Shown: positions 8,257 through 14,712 of the stretch, piece after piece
Numbering within the stretch: position 1 is the first letter of the stretch
Layout of the letters: each line of letters opens with the position of its first letter
Assembly (NCBI RefSeq): GCF_900187965.1
Contig: NZ_FZNL01000010.1
Coordinates: 119,470-183,469 of the forward strand
DNA: 64,000 bases
Direction of reading: 5' to 3'
DNA from: Flavobacterium sp. ov086
Lineage (GTDB): Bacteria; Bacteroidota; Bacteroidia; Flavobacteriales; Flavobacteriaceae
The notes under the pieces: model-generated
Seen by the model: the letters and a program-made list of their open reading frames with translations, nothing else
What the model was told of the DNA's origin: nothing
The model's database searches: none
Program-made: the position numbers and the translations under genes

Positions 8257-8330
8257 ACGTTCCTACGGAACGTAAATACAACACGACAATTATTTTTCTA
8301 CCGATGAGATGTCCCTATGGAACAGCAAAA
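8257..8330. repeat. REP-like repeat, second copy
   Basis: ACGTTCC-TAC-GGAACGT at 8257-8273 is the exact reverse complement of the palindrome at 1976-1992. Further on, CTACCGATGAGATGTCC at 8298-8314 repeats the TACCGATGAGAT module seen at 2072-2083, with similar flanking bases. It occupies most of the 143-base gap between the two macro-domain genes, inside the ADP-ribose block. Confidence 0.8.
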
Positions 8331-8386
8331 ACTCGTGTTTACACTTTCTTATTTCCGATCTATTCTTTCTAAAAATTATAAACTGT

Positions 8387-9847
8387 CTATTTCATTTTTT
8401 TTAATTTTAAAGACAGTCTTTCGCACAAATCATCAATATCATTTTTTCTTGCTAAAGCATTAATCCACTTTTGCGGAATATTGTCAATTCCGTAATACAT
8501 TCCTGCCAAGCCTCCAGTAATTGCTGCAGTTGTATCAGTATCTCCTCCTAAATTCACTGCTTTTAAAACAGTTGCTTCATAAGTATTCCAATTCAAAAAA
8601 CACCATAAACTGGCTTCTAAACTATGAAGAACATAGCCGGATGAGTGAATTTCATTTTCAGGATATTCAGCTATATTGTTTTTCAGGATTCTATCAAACA
8701 ATTGGATTTCAGCAGCATTAAATTCCTTATCACTTAAAAAATCAGAAACTATCTTTTGCATATTCTTATATGCCTCAATTTTATCAATGTTATTTAAAAT
8801 TTCTAAGCAATAAACAACATAAATAAAACAAGCAAATACTGATCTAAAATGTGCGTGAGTAATAGAGGACACTTCTTTTACTTTCTTATAAATAACTTCG
8901 ATATCCTTTTCTTCTTGCAGATAAAAAACTAAAGGCAGAATTCTCATCAAAGAACCATTTCCGTTGTCTTCTTCATAAAAACCACCACATAAATGAGGCT
9001 CATATCCTTTTGCTATATTTTGAATTGCATGTCTCGTCGCTATTCCAATATCAAAAACTTGTCCATGTGGCGTCCATAATTCTGTGCTATACCATTTTAC
9101 AAAATTCCTCGCTATATCCTTTAAATCATAACCATTACTCAAACTTTCTGCTAAACAAAAAGCAAGCGAACTATCATCGCTCCATGTTCCCGCTGGCTGA
9201 TGATGTGTTCCAAAGCCAATCATTTCACAAACAGGATTTTTCTTGAGATAAGATCTTGACTCAAACTCTACAGGAACACCTAATGCATCTCCAACCGCCA
9301 AACCAAATAATCCTGATTTAACTTTATACTCAAAAATGCTTTCTATTATATCATTATAAATCTTGAAATTTTCATCATCATAACAAACAAAAATGACTTT
9401 TTCTAATTCCTCTTTATCTTCAAAAATAAAGATTGCATTCAATGCAATTTCTGCTGCTAATTCTTTAGGAAATTTATAGATACCTGTACTTATATTAGGA
9501 AAAGCAATTGTTTTAATATCATTTTCTACCGCCAATTCCAGAACTCTTAAATAACAACTTAACAGCAATTCCTCTTCGAGACCTTTACCTCCATTCCAAA
9601 CCGGACCAACGGTATGAATTACATATTTTGAAGGCAAATTACCAGCTATTGTAATGACAGCTTCTCCAACTTTGCATCCACCTTGTTTGTTTCGAATCTG
9701 GATGCATTCGTCTAAAATTGCTTTTCCTCCTTTTCTGTGAATAGCGCCATCAACTCCGCCTCCGCCAAGTAAAGAAGTATTGGCTGCATTTACAATTGCA
9801 TCGACCTGGATTTCTGTTATATCGGCTTTGAGAATTTCTATTTTCAT
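8387..9847 (-). CDS. Macro domain - ADP-ribosylglycohydrolase fusion protein
   Basis: A 486-residue, two-domain protein. Residues 1 to about 170 form a macro domain of the YmdB/MacroD type: [34 protein letters not shown], and the late [12 protein letters not shown] loop. MacroD relatives hydrolyse O-acetyl-ADP-ribose and mono-ADP-ribose esters. From about residue 178 the chain is a complete DraG/ARH domain with [34 protein letters not shown] and GGDTDTTAA. Both halves keep their catalytic-site residues, so one chain could remove ADP-ribose in two chemical settings. It lies 6 bases after the NADAR gene. Confidence 0.93.
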   Translation of the reverse strand: MKIEILKADITEIQVDAIVNAANTSLLGGGGVDGAIHRKGGKAILDECIQIRNKQGGCKVGEAVITIAGNLPSKYVIHTVGPVWNGGKGLEEELLLSCYLRVLELAVENDIKTIAFPNISTGIYKFPKELAAEIALNAIFIFEDKEELEKVIFVCYDDENFKIYNDIIESIFEYKVKSGLFGLAVGDALGVPVEFESRSYLKKNPVCEMIGFGTHHQPAGTWSDDSSLAFCLAESLSNGYDLKDIARNFVKWYSTELWTPHGQVFDIGIATRHAIQNIAKGYEPHLCGGFYEEDNGNGSLMRILPLVFYLQEEKDIEVIYKKVKEVSSITHAHFRSVFACFIYVVYCLEILNNIDKIEAYKNMQKIVSDFLSDKEFNAAEIQLFDRILKNNIAEYPENEIHSSGYVLHSLEASLWCFLNWNTYEATVLKAVNLGGDTDTTAAITGGLAGMYYGIDNIPQKWINALARKNDIDDLCERLSLKLKKMK

Positions 9848-9853
9848 AACCTA

Positions 9854-10381
9854 TTACTTCAATTCATCCCTAACTTCCATCAAAGCAAAACCCAAAAGAT
9901 TTAAACCTTTCCACTTCACAGGATTCATAACATCTTTATGATCACCAGCCATTCCTATTCCCCAAATTGCATCTACAGGACTTGCTTCTACTATAACTCT
10001 ATCATTTGTATTTAGCAAAAAGGTTTTTAACTCCGGATTCTGACTGAATTTATGATAATTCCCTTCTTTTACAATGTCAAATCTGGCGGCTAACCAAAGT
10101 GTTTCATTATAATGCTTTACTTCTCTTCCTAACTTTTTGGCTTCGGCGGGAGAATTGGCTTTGAGGATTTTTGCTAAAACAACATCATCTTTAAATAATT
10201 CGGCTTTCTTAGCCATCATCCAATGTTCAGCAGTTTTGTAAACTACATTATCAACTTCAAAAGAGCTTAGCCACCATTGACTGAAACAAGTTTTAGAGAT
10301 GCTACCGTCTTTATTGGGCTGGTGTCCCCAGAAAAACAAAAACTTACTTTCTGAGGCTATATTTTGTATCGTATATTTCAT
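9854..10381 (-). CDS. NADAR family protein (YbiA-like, DUF1768)
   Basis: A 175-residue protein with the NADAR signatures: FFWGHQP near the start, CFSQWWLSSFEVDNVVY, TAEHWMMAKKAELF, AKKLGREV, and the C-terminal VEASPVDAIWGIGM. The family includes enzymes that cleave N-glycosidic bonds in riboflavin intermediates, and others that remove ADP-ribose from guanine in nucleic acid as the antitoxin of DarT1-type modules. No DarT-like toxin is visible nearby, so a general eraser role in this block is more likely than a toxin-antitoxin pair. It is 9 bases after the PurA-like gene and 6 bases before the macro-ARH fusion. Confidence 0.93.
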   Translation of the reverse strand: MKYTIQNIASESKFLFFWGHQPNKDGSISKTCFSQWWLSSFEVDNVVYKTAEHWMMAKKAELFKDDVVLAKILKANSPAEAKKLGREVKHYNETLWLAARFDIVKEGNYHKFSQNPELKTFLLNTNDRVIVEASPVDAIWGIGMAGDHKDVMNPVKWKGLNLLGFALMEVRDELK

Positions 10382-10390
10382 TTTTTCTAT

Positions 10391-11473
10391 TTATTGAAAC
10401 AAAGAAGTTATCTGTTTAAAATCTTTTGAATCGGGTGAAAATGATCCGTAGACTTCTCTGAATTCTGTTGTTAAATGTTCAAATTCATACTCTTTTTCGA
10501 TCTGATCCATGCAGGTTATAACCAAATTTCTTTTTGCATTCAAACTATAAGCTACATCCAATGTTAAACTATAATTTAAAAGATCATAATCTAAATCGCC
10601 GGTTCGTAACTCTTTCTGAAAATCGTTGAAAACGCAGGTTTCTTCTTCGTTATTTATTAATTTTAATTCTCTTTCATTACTCATCCATCCACTTCCATGT
10701 CGGGTTGAATAACTTCTGGTAACGTAATAGACTTCGATAGCTGTAATTTTTAATTTCTGGCATATTTCAGATGCATTTTTTGATGTTGTATTCGCATAGG
10801 TTACATTTGGGAAAACACCATGATCCATGTCGAGTAAAATTCCCTGGCTTCCTTCAAAAATCAGGTGCTCATACTTTTCTAAAAAACTGTAATCGCTGAT
10901 ATTCCATTTTATTTGATCAATTATTTCCAGATAATGCTCTACTTCTGCATCAATTTCACTTTCATTTAAAAAACCGTAGTAATAGGCGATTTTTTCCAGT
11001 TTTGCCAAAAGCATTTGCCTTGGCGCAATCAGATCTATGGCGTAAAGTTTGTATTGACCTTCGTTGCGTTTCATTGTCGCTCCAACACCTTTTCCGCAAG
11101 TTCCGTGATCCAGGTTTCTAACATTATTTCTGTTTTGCCAAACATCAAACGGAGTTGTTATTTTGGCTAACGGATGAATATGAAGTTCAACATTTCCGCC
11201 TTTTGCTTCCAGTTCTTCTCTTTCATTGAATAAAAAAACGGGATGAATCGTGCAATGTTCGCTATAATAAGAAGGCAAACCGCGAAGTGCTCCGCTGGCA
11301 AAACTCGAATGAACGTGTTTTTTGCCATCAATCATTACGGTATGTGCCGCTTGCTGTCCTCCTGAAAACCGAATAACTATAGACTCAGGATTTTGCTTCG
11401 CCAGAAAATCTGTTGTAATTCCTTTTCCTTCATCACCAAATCCTAAACCTATAACTATTTGAGCTGTTTTCAT
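10391..11473 (-). CDS. Divergent adenylosuccinate synthetase-like enzyme (PurA paralogue)
   Basis: A 360-residue protein, about 65-70 residues shorter than ordinary PurA. It keeps the catalytic GDEGKG motif at residues 13-18, the phosphate-loop region GTCGKGVGATM, the FEGSQGILLDMDHG motif, the NTT motif and a YSTRHGSG segment. However, the usual NGGxNAGHT is SGGQQAAHT, the arginine-rich aspartate loop is reduced to KELRTGDLD, the guanine-specificity TKLD is TCMD, and the C-terminal GTP-binding segment is missing. It may therefore join a different amino acid or nucleophile to a purine, or use a nucleotide other than GTP. The catalytic Asp is intact, unlike PurZ of 2-aminoadenine phages. It clusters tightly with NADAR. 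Confidence 0.85.
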   Translation of the reverse strand: MKTAQIVIGLGFGDEGKGITTDFLAKQNPESIVIRFSGGQQAAHTVMIDGKKHVHSSFASGALRGLPSYYSEHCTIHPVFLFNEREELEAKGGNVELHIHPLAKITTPFDVWQNRNNVRNLDHGTCGKGVGATMKRNEGQYKLYAIDLIAPRQMLLAKLEKIAYYYGFLNESEIDAEVEHYLEIIDQIKWNISDYSFLEKYEHLIFEGSQGILLDMDHGVFPNVTYANTTSKNASEICQKLKITAIEVYYVTRSYSTRHGSGWMSNERELKLINNEEETCVFNDFQKELRTGDLDYDLLNYSLTLDVAYSLNAKRNLVITCMDQIEKEYEFEHLTTEFREVYGSFSPDSKDFKQITSLFQ

Positions 11474-11514
11474 TTTGTAAAATATTTTTTAAGTTCTTTC
11501 AACTTAAACTTTAG

Positions 11515-11619
11515 AAAAAAACTTTGCGACTTCGCGACTTTGCGAGCAAATTTCACGCTAGTATTAAAAAAACTTAAAAATAATAATCTCGCAAAGTCGC
11601 AGAGGCGCAAAGTTTTTAA
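11515..11619. repeat. Long imperfect inverted repeat (TTTGCGACTTTGCG type)
   Basis: The left arm at about 11516-11547 reads AAACTTTGCGACTTCGCG then ACTTTGCGAG. The right arm at about 11590-11619 is its near-complement (CTCGCAAAGTCGCAGAGG then CGCAAAGTTT). The arms pair at about 27 of 30 positions and enclose about 40 bases. The element fills the gap between the VWA and PurA-like genes and could form a strong RNA hairpin. It looks like a flavobacterial dispersed intergenic repeat rather than a terminator, as there is no clear T-run on the - strand. Confidence 0.7.
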
Positions 11620-12476
11620 AGCATTTCAATATTATCTAATCCGTCAAGCGGAATTGTTCCTAAACCTGACCCTGAACTTTTATGTGTATCGCAAATGATT
11701 TTCTTGATTACATTCGGGATTTCTTTGTGATCTTCGATAGACAAACAATTTTGTCCCAGTAATTCTTTCCACGCTACATTTGCTCTTATCGCCTGATCAG
11801 AATGTAATACGCTGATATGATACACTTCGTAACGTTTTTGAGCTTCTTTTAATAATTCAAGGGACGTATACGTTTGCTGTCCTGAACCCATAATTTCTTT
11901 TATGGCAGATGCCGGAAGCGTTGGCAAATTTGGTTCGTCACCAACGGTAAACAACAACCCCTTTTGACCTCTTTTTTCGAAAGCATCTGTTTTGGTATGA
12001 AAAGCGGCAAAATACCACGCCAAAAGATAACTTTCTCCAGCGTTTCCTCCGCCTCCGCCTTCAATATAAGTTCTGGTCAGCCACATATCCAGTTCTTCAT
12101 CTCCAGATTCAAATTGTCCAACCTGAAGTGGAAATCTGTCGCATTCGTGATCTCCAATTCCTAAAAATAAAAGTGCCGGATCGGGAACACCGCCCTGAAT
12201 AATTCCGCCCATTAATTTCGGAAGTCCTTCTTTGATCAATTCATGCGGAATATGTCCCATACTTCCTGTAACATCCAATCCTAAAATAATGGGAACTGTA
12301 TTTGGGTGAACTTCAGAATCTCTGGCTTCACGAAATGTAATGCCGTTTGGATTCATGGATTCATGTGCCATTCCTAATTGATTTTGAACAAAAATCTCAC
12401 TTGCAGATTTAAATCCGTAACCTGCTTCTTTTGCTCTGCTCAAACGAGCGCCTAAGTCATATCTTGTACCTCCCAT
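11616..12476 (-). CDS. VWA-domain-like protein of unknown function
   Basis: A 286-residue protein without a signal peptide or membrane segment. IILGLDVTGSMGHIP at about residues 62-76 is a MIDAS-type metal-binding motif (DxTGS in place of DxSxS). LLFLGIGDHECDRFP and the glycine-rich EGGGGGNAGESYLLA supply further MIDAS-loop candidates, and GLLFTVGDEPN completes a VWA-like core. The N-terminal 50 residues (GTRYDLGARLSRAKEAGYGF) are not part of the VWA core. VWA proteins usually work by binding partners, so it may organise other products of the block. It lies 2 bases after the small coiled-coil gene. Confidence 0.78.
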   Translation of the reverse strand: MGGTRYDLGARLSRAKEAGYGFKSASEIFVQNQLGMAHESMNPNGITFREARDSEVHPNTVPIILGLDVTGSMGHIPHELIKEGLPKLMGGIIQGGVPDPALLFLGIGDHECDRFPLQVGQFESGDEELDMWLTRTYIEGGGGGNAGESYLLAWYFAAFHTKTDAFEKRGQKGLLFTVGDEPNLPTLPASAIKEIMGSGQQTYTSLELLKEAQKRYEVYHISVLHSDQAIRANVAWKELLGQNCLSIEDHKEIPNVIKKIICDTHKSSGSGLGTIPLDGLDNIEML

Positions 12477-12478
12477 AA

Positions 12479-12814
12479 CTAAAATGTTTTACCAAATAAA
12501 TATTCGAATCTCTTTTTTGTCACTTCAAACTGAATATTTAAATTTCTGATTGTTAATGATAATTCCATATCTTTTTGTACAAATGCTTCCGGTTGAAAGT
12601 CAGCAAAAGTCAAACTATTTTTGTCAAGCGGGCTAATATCGATAAGGCCTTCCTGCTCTCTGTCGAGTCTTTTTATTTTTAATTCGATATCTTCAACTCG
12701 GCGTCTGTAAATTAATTCAGAATCTTCACCAATAGTTTTGGCTCTGTCTTCTCTAATCTGATCATTGTTTCTTTTTAAAGATTCAATAAATCTTGGTTTT
12801 AAATCATCACTCAT
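12479..12814 (-). CDS. Small coiled-coil protein, partner of the VWA protein
   Basis: A 111-residue, highly charged, helical protein beginning MSDDLKPRFIESLKRNNDQI. Residues 20-60 have a heptad-like pattern rich in Glu, Arg and Lys, and the C terminus ends FEYLFGKTF. It has no recognised domain. The 2-base spacing to the VWA gene implies translational coupling and probably a physical complex. It follows the prs-like gene after a 168-base gap that contains a strong hairpin. Confidence 0.65.
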   Translation of the reverse strand: MSDDLKPRFIESLKRNNDQIREDRAKTIGEDSELIYRRRVEDIELKIKRLDREQEGLIDISPLDKNSLTFADFQPEAFVQKDMELSLTIRNLNIQFEVTKKRFEYLFGKTF

Positions 12815-12938
12815 GGTTTTTGTGGTTTTGTTTCAGGTTTTCTTTGTTTCATGTTCCAAGTTGCGTATTGAACTTAAAATTTCGAAACTTAAACTTGAAA
12901 CGGTTAATAGCTTTTGGTTTTTGTTTCAGGTTTTCTTT

Positions 12939-12981
12939 GTTTCAGGTTTCACGTTCTCTGTAGCAACGTGAAACCTGAAAC
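12939..12981. repeat. Perfect 17-bp hairpin directly downstream of the prs-like gene
   Basis: GTTTCAGGTTTCACGTT at 12939-12955 pairs perfectly with AACGTGAAACCTGAAAC at 12965-12981 across a 9-base loop. It ends one base before the prs-like stop codon at 12983. Partial copies of the left arm (TTTGTTTCAGGTTTTC) occur just before it and at about 12830. On the - strand no T-run follows, so it is more likely an RNA-stabilising or partial-attenuation hairpin than a full terminator. Confidence 0.75.
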
Positions 12982-12982
12982 T

Positions 12983-13816
12983 TTAAACTAATTTATCTAA
13001 GCTGATTACTTGAACGCTTTCGCCTTCGAAATCTTTTACTGAATTGGTTGTAAATATTTTGTCGAAACAATCTAAAACTTCAAAACCTTTATTAAAGATT
13101 CCGTGGCTCACGGCTAAGTATAATTTTCCAGCATTTTTCTTTTTTAATTCTTCGGCTAGACCGACAAAAGTTCCGCCACCGTCGCAAATGTCATCTACAA
13201 TTAAACAATCAATTCCGTTTAGATCGTCTTCATAGACTTTAAAACCAGATAATCTTCCTGTTTTTACATCTCGGCTTTTGCTGCATTCTACCACTTCAAC
13301 GCCACCTAAAAACTCAGAAACTTTGTAGATTTTTTTAAGAGCACCGCCATCAGGAGAAATTAATTTTACGTTCTCGCCAATTACTTTTAAAACTTCCTGA
13401 ATAAAAGTATGATTCGGAATCACTTCGCAGTTGTTTACCAATGCCGGAGTTACCTCAGAATGTGCATCAAAAACAAAAACTTTACTTAATTGAAGTCCGT
13501 TGATGATATCTGCATATACTTTTACAGAAAGAGATTCCCCTTTTATCATCACACGATCTTGTCTTGCTGCCGGGAAATACGGAATAAAAAGATCGATTAT
13601 TTTAACATCCATTCTGCGCAAAGCATCTACCGTGATACACAATAAACCCAAATCATTGAATGAATTTAAACGGTGTGTGATCGTTACTTTTTGAGAAATA
13701 TCAAAGTTTGGATCGATTTTAATGTGTGGTTCTCCGCCAGAGAAAGTAAAACTTTGAAAATTGATTTGTTCCTGATTTTGAAAAGGAGCGAATTTTGGGT
13801 CTAGGTTAAGTATCAT
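12983..13816 (-). CDS. PRPP-synthetase-like protein (short Prs paralogue)
   Basis: Ribose-phosphate pyrophosphokinases make PRPP from ribose 5-phosphate and ATP. The protein is 277 residues from ATG at 13816, shorter than the usual ~310. The longer frame to 13846 begins with TTG inside the operator and overlaps the -7 promoter element, so it is rejected. Visible motifs are the ATP loop IPYFPAARQDRV, the metal or catalytic FDAHSEVTP and DGGALKK segments, and the PRPP-binding loop IVDDICDGGGTF. It is probably not the housekeeping Prs. Phage NARP1 pairs a Prs homologue (Adps, acting on ADP-ribose) with a NAMPT homologue, and this block has the same pair at its two ends. It is first in the operon downstream of nrtR. 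Confidence 0.88.
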   Translation of the reverse strand: MILNLDPKFAPFQNQEQINFQSFTFSGGEPHIKIDPNFDISQKVTITHRLNSFNDLGLLCITVDALRRMDVKIIDLFIPYFPAARQDRVMIKGESLSVKVYADIINGLQLSKVFVFDAHSEVTPALVNNCEVIPNHTFIQEVLKVIGENVKLISPDGGALKKIYKVSEFLGGVEVVECSKSRDVKTGRLSGFKVYEDDLNGIDCLIVDDICDGGGTFVGLAEELKKKNAGKLYLAVSHGIFNKGFEVLDCFDKIFTTNSVKDFEGESVQVISLDKLV

Positions 13817-13826
13817 AGTTTTATAG

Positions 13827-13847
13827 TTTGCGTTAATTATACGCAAA
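13827..13847. promoter_or_regulatory. Candidate NrtR operator, box 1
   Basis: TTTGCGT-TAATTAT-ACGCAAA is a perfect 7-bp inverted repeat with a 7-base centre. It lies 11 bases upstream of the prs-like ATG and overlaps the -7 promoter element. A near-identical second copy lies 52 bases upstream. The neighbouring gene encodes a Nudix-fold regulator, the type that binds 21-bp palindromes. Confidence 0.8.
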
Positions 13848-13874
13848 TGTAGAATTAAATTTTAAATAAACAAT
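13844..13874 (-). promoter_or_regulatory. Promoter of the prs-like gene and NAD/ADP-ribose block
   Basis: On the - strand, TACATTTG (13844-13851) fits the Bacteroidota -7 consensus TAnnTTTG. It is preceded after 19 bases by ATTG (13871-13874), one base from the -33 TTTG element. The -7 element shares four bases with operator box 1, so a bound repressor would block it. Confidence 0.7.
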
Positions 13875-13878
13875 TTAT

Positions 13879-13899
13879 TTTGTGTAAAAATTACGCAAA
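13879..13899. promoter_or_regulatory. Candidate NrtR operator, box 2
   Basis: TTTGTGT-AAAAATT-ACGCAAA repeats box 1 with one arm mismatch (TTTGTGT for TTTGCGT) and the same 7-base spacer. It lies just upstream of the -33 element and overlaps the stop codon of nrtR (13891-13893). Confidence 0.75.
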
Positions 13900-14583
13900 C
13901 TTTATTTCGAAGTGAAAGCCTTTATCTGTTAACTCATTGTATTTCAATTTATTAAATCGAAATAATTTAGCTGGACGTCCACTTTTTATAGGTGAAAATT
14001 TTTCTGTTTCTTCTAAAAATCCATAACTAAGGATTTTTTTTCTAAAATTTCGTCTGTCGATTTCTTTTTCTAAAATCGTACAATAAAGGTTTTCAAGATC
14101 CGAAAACAAGAATTCTTCCGGAAGCAAATCGAATCCGATAGGTTCATAGGTAAGTTTTGCTTTTAATCTTGAAATTGCTTTTTCGAGGATTATATTATGG
14201 TCGAATGCCAAAGAAGGAATTGCATCAATTTTACACCATTGTACTCTTTCGGCATCAGTATCAGCTTTTATCTCCAAGTTTGAAGCATCGACTAAAGCAT
14301 AATACGCAACAGAAATTACACGGTTCCTGGAATCCCTGTAAATATCATCACCAAAAGTATAAAGCTGCTCCATAAAGGTCAATTGCACATTGGTTTCTTC
14401 ATGCAACTCTCTTATGACAGCATCGCTCAAGGATTCGTCGTGCTTTACTAAACCACCCGGTAAAGCCCAATATTTATCGGCAGAGCCAAATTGCTGCTCT
14501 ATTAAAAGCACGTATAAACTATTATTTTTATAACCAAAAACAATAGCATCAACAGCAATTCTTATATTTTGAAAATTTTCCAT
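13891..14583 (-). CDS. nrtR: NrtR-like transcriptional regulator (Nudix domain plus winged helix)
   Basis: A 230-residue regulator with an N-terminal Nudix domain (residues about 8-140) and a C-terminal winged-helix domain ending KLFRFNKLKYNELTDKG. In the NrtR family the Nudix part binds ADP-ribose or related ligands, which releases the protein from operators of NAD genes. The Nudix box GLVKHDESLSDAV then RELHEETNV keeps the catalytic REXXEE, differing only at the late glycine. The two related regulators at 50452-51902 have lost these glutamates. Some hydrolytic activity on ADP-ribose compounds is therefore possible. It is upstream of the prs-like gene in the same direction, with two candidate operators in the 74-base gap. 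Confidence 0.88.
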   Translation of the reverse strand: MENFQNIRIAVDAIVFGYKNNSLYVLLIEQQFGSADKYWALPGGLVKHDESLSDAVIRELHEETNVQLTFMEQLYTFGDDIYRDSRNRVISVAYYALVDASNLEIKADTDAERVQWCKIDAIPSLAFDHNIILEKAISRLKAKLTYEPIGFDLLPEEFLFSDLENLYCTILEKEIDRRNFRKKILSYGFLEETEKFSPIKSGRPAKLFRFNKLKYNELTDKGFHFEIKFA

Positions 14584-14603
14584 AATTTTAAGAGAAAAAG
14601 TTT

Positions 14604-14689
14604 GCCACGAATTTCACGAATTAACGCGAATTTTTTTTGCTTAGCGAAAACTATAATATTAATTCGTGAAAATTTGTGGAATTCGTGGC
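14604..14689. repeat. Imperfect inverted repeat of the CCACGAATT family
   Basis: GCCACGAATTTCACGAATTA is near the left end, and its imperfect complement TTCGTGAAAATTTGTGGAA then TTCGTGGC closes the element at 14689. The same wording recurs in several direct copies at 35926-36217, so this is a dispersed intergenic family. It separates the nrtR start from the LysR gene, and nothing else is seen in this gap. Confidence 0.65.
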
Positions 14690-14712
14690 GAAAAAAAATT
14701 CGCGACAAAAAA

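Noticed and set aside
10391..11473. PurZ (2-aminoadenine genome enzyme) for the PurA-like protein
   Set aside because: PurZ replaces the catalytic aspartate (GSxGKG). Here GDEGKG is intact and no other Z-genome phage gene is near, so PurZ is not supported.
11459..11698. 79-codon frame between the VWA and PurA-like genes
   Set aside because: It spans the long inverted repeat and overlaps the VWA gene end, with no protein-like features.
12983..13846. Longer prs-like start (TTG at 13846)
   Set aside because: It lies in the operator and over the -7 promoter element, so the transcript would begin inside or after it. ATG at 13816 is preferred.
2190..14583. Prophage or phage-derived island
   Set aside because: No integrase, capsid, tail, lysis or packaging genes, no attachment-site repeats, and base composition looks like the surroundings. 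The NARP1 resemblance alone does not show phage origin.
2190..14583. DarTG-type toxin-antitoxin system
   Set aside because: Macro and NADAR erasers are present but no DarT-like ADP-ribosyltransferase was found. DUF4291 is a different family from the DarT domain.
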